Below, piece by piece: positions 9,265 through 17,252 of a stretch of DNA of 64,000 nucleotides. Source of the stretch: CAZJBS01 sp964544475 (GTDB lineage Bacteria > CLD3 > SB21); NCBI GenBank assembly GCA_964544475.1, contig CAZJBS010000015.1:1-64000 (forward strand), written 5' to 3'. Below the pieces are notes generated by a model, which had not been told where the DNA came from, did no database searches, and worked only from the letters and a program-made list of their open reading frames with translations. The position numbers were made by a program, and so were the translations under genes. Numbering within the stretch: position 1 is the stretch's first letter; every line of letters begins with the position of its first letter.

Positions 9265-9672
9265 ATGGTTGAAGTCCATTTGAACCACATGGCCGTTCTC
9301 GTGTCGGCGGCGGTCCATTTTCTGCTCGGAGGGCTTTGGTATTCGCCGGTGCTTTTTGCAAAGCCCTGGATGCGCGTCGTGGGTTTGTCGGAAGAAGACT
9401 TGAAAAAAGGGGCCAGTCCGATGCCCTATGCCATCGCGTTTGTGGCCAGTCTGTTCAGCGCCTATGCGCTGGGATGCGTGTTGTCGGCGGTGCAGGCCAC
9501 GTCGGTGTGGGACGGCCTGTCCATCGGCCTGATGACCGGTGTGGGGTTTGTGTTGCCGGCCGGGATGCACTATGCCTTCGAAAGCCGTCCGTTGAAACTT
9601 TATGTCATCAATTTCGGCTATCTGGTCGCCGGTCTCGGTATCATGGGCGTCATCCTCACGATGTGGAAATAA
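9265..9672 (+). CDS. DUF1761 family membrane protein
   Basis: 135 residues with four predicted membrane segments (about 8-30, 52-72, 82-102 and 112-133). The N-terminal pattern HFLLGGLWYSPVLFAKPWM is characteristic of DUF1761 proteins, small integral membrane proteins of unknown function. GGAG lies 9 bases before the ATG. It starts a plus-strand run with RidA (1-base gap) and the M28 peptidase gene further down. Confidence 0.85.
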   Translation: MVEVHLNHMAVLVSAAVHFLLGGLWYSPVLFAKPWMRVVGLSEEDLKKGASPMPYAIAFVASLFSAYALGCVLSAVQATSVWDGLSIGLMTGVGFVLPAGMHYAFESRPLKLYVINFGYLVAGLGIMGVILTMWK

Positions 9673-9673
9673 T

Positions 9674-10060
9674 ATGGCACGAGAATTAATCGCCTCTGGC
9701 ACGCCGTGGGAACCCGTCATCGGGTACTCGCGCGCGGTTCGCACGGGTCACATGATTTTCATATCGGGGACCACGGCCACCAATGACCGGGGACAGATCG
9801 TCGGTCCCGGGGATCCGCATACGCAGACCATTCAGACTCTGCTCAATATCGAATCGGCCCTGCACAAGGCCGGCGCCACGCTCAAGAATGTCGTGCGTAC
9901 GCGCATTTACGTGACCAACATGGACGACTGGGAAAAAGTCGGGCGCGCGCATGGCGAATTCTTCAAGGACATCCGGCCCGCGACGAGTTTGGTCGAAGTC
10001 AGCCGCCTGATTCTGCCGGAAATGCTGGTTGAAATCGAGGCCGTTGCCGTCATTGATTGA
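9674..10060 (+). CDS. RidA family protein (YjgF/YER057c/UK114)
   Basis: 128 residues from the ATG 1 base after the DUF1761 stop; a longer frame from 9602 only reads back through that gene. RidA-type features: the GHMIFISG strand, TLLNIESALHKAGATLKNVV, the R-x-Y-V-T-N-M pattern and a C-terminal EIEAVAVID in place of the classic VEIE(A/V)-A. Arg in VRTRIYVT corresponds to the family's substrate-carboxylate-binding Arg. RidA hydrolyses reactive enamine/imine intermediates from PLP enzymes; subfamily members differ, so the exact substrate is open. Confidence 0.88.
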   Translation: MARELIASGTPWEPVIGYSRAVRTGHMIFISGTTATNDRGQIVGPGDPHTQTIQTLLNIESALHKAGATLKNVVRTRIYVTNMDDWEKVGRAHGEFFKDIRPATSLVEVSRLILPEMLVEIEAVAVID

Positions 10061-10135
10061 TCGGGTCTCCAATCAGTTCTGACGAATCGCCATTGGCGCG
10101 GACAACCCGGTTCATGTTGACAGTTCTCATTCACG

Positions 10136-11794
10136 ATGGAAAAATACTTCACCATCTGCAGAATCATCGTTGTCTTGCTGGCCTTGATGCCGGCGGCAGC
10201 AGGACGGGTCATGGCGCAGACGAACGCCGTTGCACTGGACACCGCCCTCTTCATGACTCACCTCCGTATTCTCGGTTCGGATTCGCTGGAAGGCCGTGGT
10301 ACCGGCCAGCCGGGAGGCCGTAAGGCCGCCGAATACATTCGTGATGGTCTCCGGCAATGGGGTCTCACGCCGATGGGCGCGGAGGGAACCTGGTTCCAGC
10401 ATGTGCCGATGCATGGCGCCTTGATCCAGCCGGAGAGTCTTTTTGAAATTTCGACCGGAAACCAGTCCGAGGAACTGGAATTGTGGCGGGATTACATTCC
10501 GTTCAATGTCGGCGATCAGACGTTCGTCCCACGGCAAACCGGCCTGGTGTTTGTTGGCTACGGCATCGTCGCTCCCGAGTATGACTACAACGACTACCAG
10601 AACGTTGCCGTTGAAAACCGCATCGTCGTATTCCTGTCCGGCGAACCTGTTTCCTCCGATGTGGATTATTTCGATGGCCCGGCGGCGACCGTTCATTCCA
10701 ATATTGTCCTGAAGCACCGTGTGGCCATGGCGCGTGGCGCGCGGGGCAGCATCCTGATTCCGTCACCCGGTGATCCGACGTATCGGGACTGGGACCATTG
10801 GGTGGCGCAATACCGTTTTGAAGATGTGCGTCTCCCATACGGTCCGGCGGACCACTTTCATGCCATGGTGAGGCCGGCCTGTGCCGGTTGGATGTTTGAC
10901 GGCGCACGTCATGCGCTGGATGACGTTTTTCGGTGGGATGCCGCCGGCGCGGTGCGGAGTTTTGGTCTGGCGGCCCGGGTGACCTTTTCCGGCCGTTTTC
11001 GCGAGCGCGATTTCACGATGCCTAATGTCATTGGAAAAATCGAAGGCGCCGATCCGTTGTTGCGGGATTCGTACGTCATTATATCGGCTCACTATGACCA
11101 TCTCGGCATCGGGCCGGCCGTGGATGGCGATTCCATATACAATGGCGTCTTTGACAACGCCGCGGGCACGGCAGCCGTTCTGGAACTGGCCCGCGTTTTT
11201 GGTCTGTCGTCGCGCAGGCCGCCGCGTTCGGTGCTTTTTGTTTTTCTCGCCGCCGAAGAAAAAGGATTGCTCGGATCGACATTCTATGCTGACCATCCGG
11301 TCGTTCCTTTATTCAAGACCGTCGCCGCCATCAACGTGGACGGGTTGGCCATGTTTGATACTTTCAAGGACGTGGTCGGCGTGGGCGCGGAATTCTCGAC
11401 CCTGGGCGAAAGCCTGGAGCGGGCGTGCTCGGGTTTGGCTCTTCGTGTGTCGCCCGTGCCGGACCTTTTCAAATCGTCTCTTCCTTTTTCAAGCAGCGAT
11501 CAGTACACATTCGCAACATACGGCATTCCGTCCATGCTTGTGACGGAGGGCCTTCAGTATGAGCACACGTCATACGAAGAAGGCTTGGCGCGATATCTCC
11601 GGTGGGGTCAGTCGATCTACCATTCGCCGTCGGACGACCTGCACCAGGCGATAATGGTTGAAGCCGCCTTGCGGCACATGGAAGTTCTACAGGCGCTGGT
11701 GATGGACGTGGCAGGTACGTTCATCCCTCCGCAATGGGTTTCAGGCCAGGCATTCATGCTGGCGAGACTGCAAACCATGGCGGAACGGCGATGA
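10136..11794 (+). CDS. M28 family zinc aminopeptidase with PA-like insert, secreted
   Basis: 552 residues beginning with a signal peptide (IIVVLLALMPAAAGRVMAQ). Residues about 110-290 resemble a protease-associated insert. The M28 catalytic core follows, with zinc-ligand motifs SAHYDHLG (His), NGVFDNAAGTAA (bridging Asp), AAEEKGLLGS (catalytic and ligand Glu), INVDG (Asp) and a late His in IYHSPSDD. All expected metal ligands appear present. It should trim N-terminal residues from peptides outside the cytoplasm. The stop overlaps the start of the PstS-like gene by ATGA. No clear ribosome binding site precedes the ATG. Confidence 0.9.
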   Translation: MEKYFTICRIIVVLLALMPAAAGRVMAQTNAVALDTALFMTHLRILGSDSLEGRGTGQPGGRKAAEYIRDGLRQWGLTPMGAEGTWFQHVPMHGALIQPESLFEISTGNQSEELELWRDYIPFNVGDQTFVPRQTGLVFVGYGIVAPEYDYNDYQNVAVENRIVVFLSGEPVSSDVDYFDGPAATVHSNIVLKHRVAMARGARGSILIPSPGDPTYRDWDHWVAQYRFEDVRLPYGPADHFHAMVRPACAGWMFDGARHALDDVFRWDAAGAVRSFGLAARVTFSGRFRERDFTMPNVIGKIEGADPLLRDSYVIISAHYDHLGIGPAVDGDSIYNGVFDNAAGTAAVLELARVFGLSSRRPPRSVLFVFLAAEEKGLLGSTFYADHPVVPLFKTVAAINVDGLAMFDTFKDVVGVGAEFSTLGESLERACSGLALRVSPVPDLFKSSLPFSSSDQYTFATYGIPSMLVTEGLQYEHTSYEEGLARYLRWGQSIYHSPSDDLHQAIMVEAALRHMEVLQALVMDVAGTFIPPQWVSGQAFMLARLQTMAERR

Positions 11795-12630
11795 AGAAGA
11801 TCCCGACCATTCTTGTGATGGCGGCGCTTTGGTCCGCGTGCGCGGGTGGAACAGCCCATCGGTTCCCGTCGGACAAGACCATCCGTATCAAAGGTTCGGA
11901 TACGATGGTGCGGCTGGTTCAGCAGTGGGCGGCGGAATACATGAAACACCATCCGGGGGTCGCGATCTATGCCGAAGGCGGCGGTACCCGAACCGGCATT
12001 GATGCCCTGATCAACGGAAAAATCGACATCTGCGCCGCCTCGCGAACCTTACAGGCGGCCGAAGTGAAAGATCTGCTTGAGAAAAGAGGATCCCTCGGCA
12101 TTTCCGTGCTGTGCGCCCGCGACGCGCTCAGCGTGTATCTCAATCCAACCAATCCGGTTCGCGACCTGTCTCTCGAACAGGTTCGCGGAATTTTCACGGG
12201 ACGGATCAGGAACTGGAAAGACGTCGGCGGCCTGGACGAACCGATAGTCGTTCTAAGCCGTGAGCCCAACTCGGGCACGTATTTGTTCTTCGAAGAACAC
12301 GTGCTCCTGGATTCGTCATATGCGCCAGCCGCGCGGTACCTGCCCGGCACGGAGGCCATTACCAAGGAAGTGGCGTCCAGCCGTTCTGCCGTGGGATATG
12401 GCGGATTGGCCTACGGGCGTGATGTGTTGCATTGCCGTATCAATGGCATCGAGCCCAGTTCTGACCAGGTCCGAAACGGCGCCTATCCGATATCGCGGTA
12501 TCTGTATTTGTACGTGACCGAACCGCCAAAGGGCTTGATCAAAAGTTTTGTCGATTGGGTGCTGGGTCCGGAAGGTCAGGCCATCGTCGGCCGCATCGGT
12601 TACGTGCCGTTGTTTGAATACCCTGATTAG
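11791..12630 (+). CDS. PstS-like phosphate/anion-binding protein (probable lipoprotein)
   Basis: 279 residues. The N-terminus is short and hydrophobic, followed by SAC-AGG, a plausible but non-canonical lipobox (Trp at -3). PstS-type binding loops are visible: KGSDTMVRL, EGGGTRTGIDAL, DICAASRTL and SREPNSGTYLFFEEHVL. The start overlaps the M28 peptidase stop (ATGA), so the two are translationally coupled. No pstC, pstA, pstB or phoU is present in the window, so it may be an orphan binding protein or serve a transporter elsewhere. A bidirectional terminator follows. Confidence 0.88.
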   Translation: MKKIPTILVMAALWSACAGGTAHRFPSDKTIRIKGSDTMVRLVQQWAAEYMKHHPGVAIYAEGGGTRTGIDALINGKIDICAASRTLQAAEVKDLLEKRGSLGISVLCARDALSVYLNPTNPVRDLSLEQVRGIFTGRIRNWKDVGGLDEPIVVLSREPNSGTYLFFEEHVLLDSSYAPAARYLPGTEAITKEVASSRSAVGYGGLAYGRDVLHCRINGIEPSSDQVRNGAYPISRYLYLYVTEPPKGLIKSFVDWVLGPEGQAIVGRIGYVPLFEYPD

Positions 12631-12632
12631 AG

Positions 12633-12663
12633 AAAAAAGGGCTGTCCCAAGAGGGTCAGCCCC
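12633..12663. terminator. Bidirectional intrinsic terminator between convergent genes
   Basis: Stem GGGCTG (12639-12644) with CAGCCC (12657-12662) and further pairing inside. On the minus strand it is followed by six Ts (A-run at 12633-12638), giving a good terminator for the HEAT-type gene. On the plus strand the T-tract is weak. Confidence 0.7.
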
Positions 12664-12683
12664 TTCGCCTCACAGATTGGAGT

Positions 12684-13243
12684 TTACATATGCGCTTCAT
12701 TATACATGCTGGCGCAGACATGACGAACCACGCGGTGGCTGTCAAATTTCACCGCCTCCCTCAGCGCCCACAACGCGCGCCCGTCGCCAACTTCGTACAA
12801 AGCCAGGGCGGCCAGNNNNNNNNNNNNNNNNNNNNNNNNNNNNNNNNNNNNNNNNNNNNNNNNNNNNNNNNNNNNNNNNNNNNNNNNNNNNNNNNNNNNN
12901 NNNNNNNNNNNNNNNTCAGCGCCCACAACGCGCGCCCGTCGCCAACTTCGTACAAAGCCAGGGCGGCCAGAATACGCAGGTTGGGATCGCGGTCGTTGCG
13001 GAGGATGTGCATGAGCGGAATGATGACCTCGGACATATTCAAATCGGGATACGTGGACTTGATGTCCAGGACGGCCAGAATGGCGCTTTCACGCAACATG
13101 TCTCCCGAATGCCCGAGCGTCAGCTTCAAATTTTTTGAAGCCAGTCTGAGGATGTCTTCTTTATCACCCGCTTTGGCCGGCGGGGCGGTCATCCATGCCA
13201 TCAGCATGGCCGCGAGGAAAAGTCCGATGAGGATGCGTTTCAT
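12684..13243 (-). CDS. HEAT-repeat-like secreted small protein (interrupted by a spurious assembly gap)
   Basis: Start ATG at 13243 with GGAG upstream; signal peptide MKRILIGLFLAAMLMAW...PPAKA. The gene crosses the N run at 12816-12915. The 55 bases before and after the Ns are identical (12761-12815 and 12916-12970). Deleting the Ns and one copy leaves 405 bases, an uninterrupted frame of 134 residues ending at 12684. The mature part has two or three HEAT-like helical pairs (RESAILAVLD, PLMHILRNDRDPNLRILAA, LALYEVGDGRALWAL). Such proteins are scaffolds; the partner is unknown. A terminator follows at 12633-12663. Confidence 0.75.
12761..12970. repeat. Assembly join: 100 Ns flanked by identical 55-base overlaps
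   Basis: Bases 12761-12815 and 12916-12970 are the same 55-mer, separated by 100 Ns. A 55-base exact overlap is what a k=55 de Bruijn assembler leaves between contigs scaffolded with a fixed 100-N spacer. This is not a biological direct repeat. Confidence 0.9.
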
Positions 13244-13338
13244 GGTGGCGTCTCCTATGTGGGTTTGTGAATTCTGATAAACTGTGCGTACAACGAGTTG
13301 GAAAAATAAATTGTTTCGGATCAAAATAAGCCACCCAC

Positions 13339-13365
13339 GTTATGGCCGCATAACCGCCGGGTTAT
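13339..13365. promoter_or_regulatory. Alternating inverted repeats (operator-like or alternative hairpins)
   Basis: Three 5-base half-sites GTTAT / ATAAC / GTTAT are separated by 6 bases each, so the central ATAAC can pair with either neighbour (GTTATG-GCCG-CATAAC or ATAACC-GCCG-GGTTAT, both 6 bp stems with a GCCG loop). It sits in the 261-base divergent gap between the HEAT-type gene and the SRPBCC gene, where an operator would be expected. Confidence 0.35.
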
Positions 13366-13504
13366 CCTCAGAACAAGATTCTGTTATCTGAGTGTTTGCA
13401 TACAAACTCCGATTTTCTCTGAAACAACCTGACATGAAAATCGTAATTCAAATGCCTTTCCGTGTACTCATCCGAAAAACAAATGTCCAACCAGGGAGGA
13501 ACAA

Positions 13505-14032
13505 ATGAAACTACTCAAAACGATTCTGCTCGGACTGACGGGGCTGGTGGCTCTGCTGATGGTTGTTTCGTTCTTTATTCCGTCGGCCTATAAGGTCGAA
13601 CGTTCGGTGACGGTGACTGCGGAGCCTTCAAAGATTTTTCCGTACATCAATAACCTCCAACAATGGGTGTCGTGGTCGCCCTGGACTGTGGAAAACTATC
13701 CGACCATGAAGTACACCTACAGCGGTCCGTCCGAAGGTATCGGGGCCACGAGCACGTGGACGGAGGAATCCGGTAACGGCAAACTTGTGATCACCGCTTC
13801 GGATTCCGTGAAAGGCATCGAATACGATCTGGAATTCGACGAAGGTCAGATGAAATCCAAAGGCGCCATTGTATTGGAGCCCCTGGCGACGGGCACCAAA
13901 GTCACGTGGCGGGATGCCGGGGACGTCGGGATGAATCCCATCGGCAAGTACTTTACGCTCTTCCTGGATTCAATGATTGGCTCGGACTTTCAAAAAGGAC
14001 TGGACAAACTGAAGAAAATCGTGGAATCGTAG
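13505..14032 (+). CDS. SRPBCC family protein (polyketide cyclase/START-like) with N-terminal membrane anchor
   Basis: 175 residues, preceded by GGGAGG 6 bases before the ATG. One N-terminal membrane segment (about 5-25) precedes a START/Bet v1-like domain with the typical opening VERSVTVTAEPSKIFPYINNL and a VTWRDAGDVGMNPIGKYF segment. This family binds hydrophobic ligands in a deep cavity; no catalytic function can be assigned. It stands alone between convergent and divergent neighbours. Confidence 0.85.
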   Translation: MKLLKTILLGLTGLVALLMVVSFFIPSAYKVERSVTVTAEPSKIFPYINNLQQWVSWSPWTVENYPTMKYTYSGPSEGIGATSTWTEESGNGKLVITASDSVKGIEYDLEFDEGQMKSKGAIVLEPLATGTKVTWRDAGDVGMNPIGKYFTLFLDSMIGSDFQKGLDKLKKIVES

Positions 14033-14052
14033 CGAGAGGAACGCGGTTCGGT

Positions 14053-14403
14053 TTAGCGCTCCAATCTGACGCGGAATTTCAGCGGGAGACCCTCGACGAC
14101 CAGGGCATAGGAATGGTCGATCCATTGACGGAGCAGCGATTCGGGCAACGCACCGTCGATAAGAATCGTATTCCAGTGTTTCTTGTTCATGTGATACCCC
14201 GGCTGTACCTGCTCATACTGTTCGCGAAGGACGAGGGCCTGGTCCGGGTCGCATTTGAGGTTGATGCTTTCGAAAAGATGGACATCGGCCAGGGCGAATA
14301 TCTTGTCCATGACTTTGTACACCGCGGTGTTTTCGTCAAACGGAAATTCCTCGGTCGCGCCTTTCTTGGACAGACAATATTCTCGAAACGCGGAAAGGGT
14401 CAT
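14053..14403 (-). CDS. MmcQ/YjbR family protein
   Basis: 116 residues, the normal length for MmcQ/YjbR (CyaY-like fold) proteins. Signature patterns are EEFPFDENTAVYKV near the start and PGYHMNKKHWNTI near residue 70. Family members are proposed DNA-binding proteins but their role is not settled. The gene lies 24 bases downstream of ispH on the same strand. Confidence 0.88.
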   Translation of the reverse strand: MTLSAFREYCLSKKGATEEFPFDENTAVYKVMDKIFALADVHLFESINLKCDPDQALVLREQYEQVQPGYHMNKKHWNTILIDGALPESLLRQWIDHSYALVVEGLPLKFRVRLER

Positions 14404-14427
14404 GGCGGCTCCATATCGTAGGTTGGA

Positions 14428-15729
14428 TTAGATGGCGGCAAGCGCTTCATCCCGGACCGCTTGCAGATCGCGGGCGCCGTCAAAAAATGAAACGATTTTC
14501 AGAAGGATCGCTTCGACGATGGCGTCCGGGCAGGAGGCGCCGCACGTCATGGCAATGGTGACCGGTCGTTGGGGCGGCAGGAATGGGCTCGTGGTGAGTT
14601 CGGTTTTCCGGTGAAAATCGAAATGGACGATCCGGGAAGCGGATTCGATCTTGTCCGCCGATGAAATGTAATACGTCGGCAGCTTTTCCTCGCACAGTTC
14701 GACCAGGTGGGATGTGTTGGAACTATTGTATCCGCCGGCAACGATGGCCAGATCGGAAGGTTCCTGCAACATGGCCATCACGGCAGACTGATTGTCATTG
14801 GTCGCATAGCACAGCGTGTCGCGCGTGTCGGCAAAATGGCGTGGCCAGGTTTCTTCCGTCAAGCCGTATCGCCGGATCATGACCTGTTTCAGGTAGTCGG
14901 CGATGGCCTGCGTGTCAGCCGCCAGCATGGTGGTCTGGTTGACGACTCCGATGCGTTCGAGGTGAGTGGCCACGTTAAAACCCGCGGAATGCTGGCCTTC
15001 GAAAATCGTATAGAATTCCCTGGGCGGAATTTCTCCGAGAATGATGGATCCCAATAGTCTCGCCTGGGCCATATCCCTGACGACCACCGTTGGCGTGTGG
15101 GCCTTGCTGTGCGAAAATGTGGCGCGGGTTTCTTCATGAGCGGGTTTGCCGTGGATGACCACGGTGTAATCGTCCCGACCGATCTCGGCGGCTTTGTTCC
15201 ACACCCGTTCGACAAAAGGGCAGGTGGTGTCAAAGGCGTAAGGCGCGATGCCCTGCTCCACCAGACGCTCCTGGATTTCAAGCGTGGTCCCGAACGCGGG
15301 AACAATCACAATATCGTCGGGCTGAAGATCGATCCACGGAATGATCTGTTCGCCGGAAGAGCGCATGATAAACCGCACGCCTCGATCTTCGAGGTCGCGG
15401 TTCACGTCGGGATTGTGAATCATTTCGCTCAGCAGGAAAATGCGCTTTCCCGGATGCTCGGCCACGGCGCGATAGGCGATTTCGATGGCATTCTCCACGC
15501 CGTAACAGAAACCGAAGTGACGGGCGAGCCGGAACCGGACCGGTCCGAAATCCAGCAATGTCGGCGCGTGATCCTTCTTCCGCGTGTCCTGTTCCTTGCG
15601 GTGGTTCTTGATGGCCGTTACAAACGGGCTTCGGTAAAATACCGGGATGTCGAATTTTCGGGCGATGTTCAGAATCCTGTGGAAAATGGCGTCAGCAGCC
15701 GCTATGTTGTCAGCGATCCAATGTAGCAC
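14428..15729 (-). CDS. ispH: 4-hydroxy-3-methylbut-2-enyl diphosphate reductase (long Bacteroidota-type IspH)
   Basis: 433 residues. It catalyses the last step of the MEP isoprenoid pathway, converting HMBPP to IPP and DMAPP with a [4Fe-4S] cluster. The three cluster cysteines are visible in HFGFCYGVENA, DTTCPFVERVW and CGASCPDAI, and the HGKPAHEETRATF segment matches the active-site region. It is longer than the E. coli enzyme (316) because of an N-terminal extension (FDIPVFYRSPF, RKKDHAPTLLDFGPV) and a longer C-terminal part, as in Bacteroidota orthologues. The start is a GTG at 15729 with AGGTG nearby; a slightly shorter product is possible. Confidence 0.93.
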   Translation of the reverse strand: MLHWIADNIAAADAIFHRILNIARKFDIPVFYRSPFVTAIKNHRKEQDTRKKDHAPTLLDFGPVRFRLARHFGFCYGVENAIEIAYRAVAEHPGKRIFLLSEMIHNPDVNRDLEDRGVRFIMRSSGEQIIPWIDLQPDDIVIVPAFGTTLEIQERLVEQGIAPYAFDTTCPFVERVWNKAAEIGRDDYTVVIHGKPAHEETRATFSHSKAHTPTVVVRDMAQARLLGSIILGEIPPREFYTIFEGQHSAGFNVATHLERIGVVNQTTMLAADTQAIADYLKQVMIRRYGLTEETWPRHFADTRDTLCYATNDNQSAVMAMLQEPSDLAIVAGGYNSSNTSHLVELCEEKLPTYYISSADKIESASRIVHFDFHRKTELTTSPFLPPQRPVTIAMTCGASCPDAIVEAILLKIVSFFDGARDLQAVRDEALAAI

Positions 15730-15811
15730 AAGCGCACCTGATTAGCAAAAGAAAGTACGGCGAGACGTCGTCCGGGACGGCCTGCATAAAAATCAAACGA
15801 AGGGCTTTCGC

Positions 15812-17176
15812 ATGACCACTCAAGTTCAGCCAACCTTGCGCCGCGAGTTGGGTCTCCTGCAGGCGACGGCGGTCAACATGATCGACATGGTCGGCATCGG
15901 GCCGTTTGTAGTGATGTCGCTGGTCATCGACATTATGGCCGGTCCTTACTTCCTGTGGGCTTGGATGGCGGGTGCGGTGATTTCACTCATCGACGGTTTG
16001 ATCTGGTCGGAACTCGGCGCGGCCTATCCGCACGCCGGCGGCAGTTATAATTTTTTGCGCGAAGCCTACGGAAGGGACAAGTGGGGCAAGCTCATGTCCT
16101 TTCTTTTTGTGTGGCAAACCATGATCCAGGCTCCGCTCGTAGTGGCATCGGGTTCCATCGGATTTGCGCAATACCTCGGTTACCTGATTCCCGCCGGCGA
16201 CGATCTCAAGAAGGTGTTCTCCGGCAGCGTGGTCATCGTGCTGACCGTGTTGTTGTACCGGCGCATCGCGACCATCGGCAAAATCAGCGTGCTCCTTTGG
16301 GCGGGCGTGCTTCTCACGTTGGCGTGGATTATTTTTGGCGGCTTGACACACGGTCATCCAACCGTCCACCTGTGGCCCGGGGATGGCGTCCAGCTTTTTT
16401 CGACGAGCTTTTTTGTTCTGCTCGGCCAGGCATCCGTCAAAACGATCTATTCGTACCTCGGCTATTACAATGTTTGCCACCTCGGTTCGGAAATAAAGGA
16501 TCCGGAGAAGAACATTCCCCGCAGTATCTTTCTTTCCGTTGTCGGGATCGCCATCCTGTACGTGACGATGAATATCAGCATCACCAGTGTGATTCCGTGG
16601 GAAGAGGCCAGAACGTCCGAATTTCTGGTCAGTCTCTTTATTGAGAGATTGTACGGTCCCACCGCGGCGGCCATTGTGACCGCGCTGGTTTTGTGGGTCG
16701 CCTTTGCATCGCTTTTTGCCGTCATGCTGGGTTACACGCGCATTCCGTACGCCGCCGCTGCCAACGGAGAGTTCTTTCCGATATTTGCCAGGCTGCACCC
16801 GACGAAGGCCTTTCCACATGTTGCCCTGATCGGCCTTGGATCGACAGCCTTCGTTTTCAGCTTGTTATTCAGGATGTCCGACGTGATTACGGCCATACTG
16901 GCGATGCGCATTGTCGTGCAATTCATCGGCCAGTCCGCCGGTGTCGTGGCGTTGCGCAGAAGGTACGGTACTTCCCATCTCCCCTTCCGCATGTGGCTCT
17001 ATCCGTTACCGGTAGTGTTGGCCATCGCCGTATGGATGTGGATTTTTCTGTCAACCGGTTGGAAATTTGCCGTTTCCGGATTAGTGGTGATTACAGCCGG
17101 GCTCGTCGTGTTTCTGCTTCTGGCCCGACGAAAGAGAAGTTGGCCATTCGGAGAATCGACGGGACGCGGGGCATGA
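15812..17176 (+). CDS. APC superfamily amino acid permease
   Basis: 454 residues with about 12 membrane segments. The first helix region has MIDMVGIGPFVVMSL, the APC substrate/Na+ site signature, and the second SELGAAYPHAGGSYNFLREAYG, typical of amino acid permeases. It is divergent from ispH and convergent with the secreted protein at 17253. The substrate cannot be read from sequence. AAGGGC lies about 9 bases before the ATG. Confidence 0.9.
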   Translation: MTTQVQPTLRRELGLLQATAVNMIDMVGIGPFVVMSLVIDIMAGPYFLWAWMAGAVISLIDGLIWSELGAAYPHAGGSYNFLREAYGRDKWGKLMSFLFVWQTMIQAPLVVASGSIGFAQYLGYLIPAGDDLKKVFSGSVVIVLTVLLYRRIATIGKISVLLWAGVLLTLAWIIFGGLTHGHPTVHLWPGDGVQLFSTSFFVLLGQASVKTIYSYLGYYNVCHLGSEIKDPEKNIPRSIFLSVVGIAILYVTMNISITSVIPWEEARTSEFLVSLFIERLYGPTAAAIVTALVLWVAFASLFAVMLGYTRIPYAAAANGEFFPIFARLHPTKAFPHVALIGLGSTAFVFSLLFRMSDVITAILAMRIVVQFIGQSAGVVALRRRYGTSHLPFRMWLYPLPVVLAIAVWMWIFLSTGWKFAVSGLVVITAGLVVFLLLARRKRSWPFGESTGRGA

Positions 17177-17252
17177 AGGAAGTGGGCGATTCGGATCGCC
17201 GACGAACACCAGCGCGCAGCCCATCAGATGTTCATCGGCGTCCGATATCAAG

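Noticed and set aside
12761..12970. Direct 55-base repeats around the first N run as a biological repeat
   Set aside because: Identical 55-mers around exactly 100 Ns occur twice in the window and collapse to open frames, so an assembly origin is far more likely.
17185..17200. GGCGAT-TCGG-ATCGCC hairpin between the APC permease and the secreted protein as a terminator
   Set aside because: Good stem but no T-tract on either strand.
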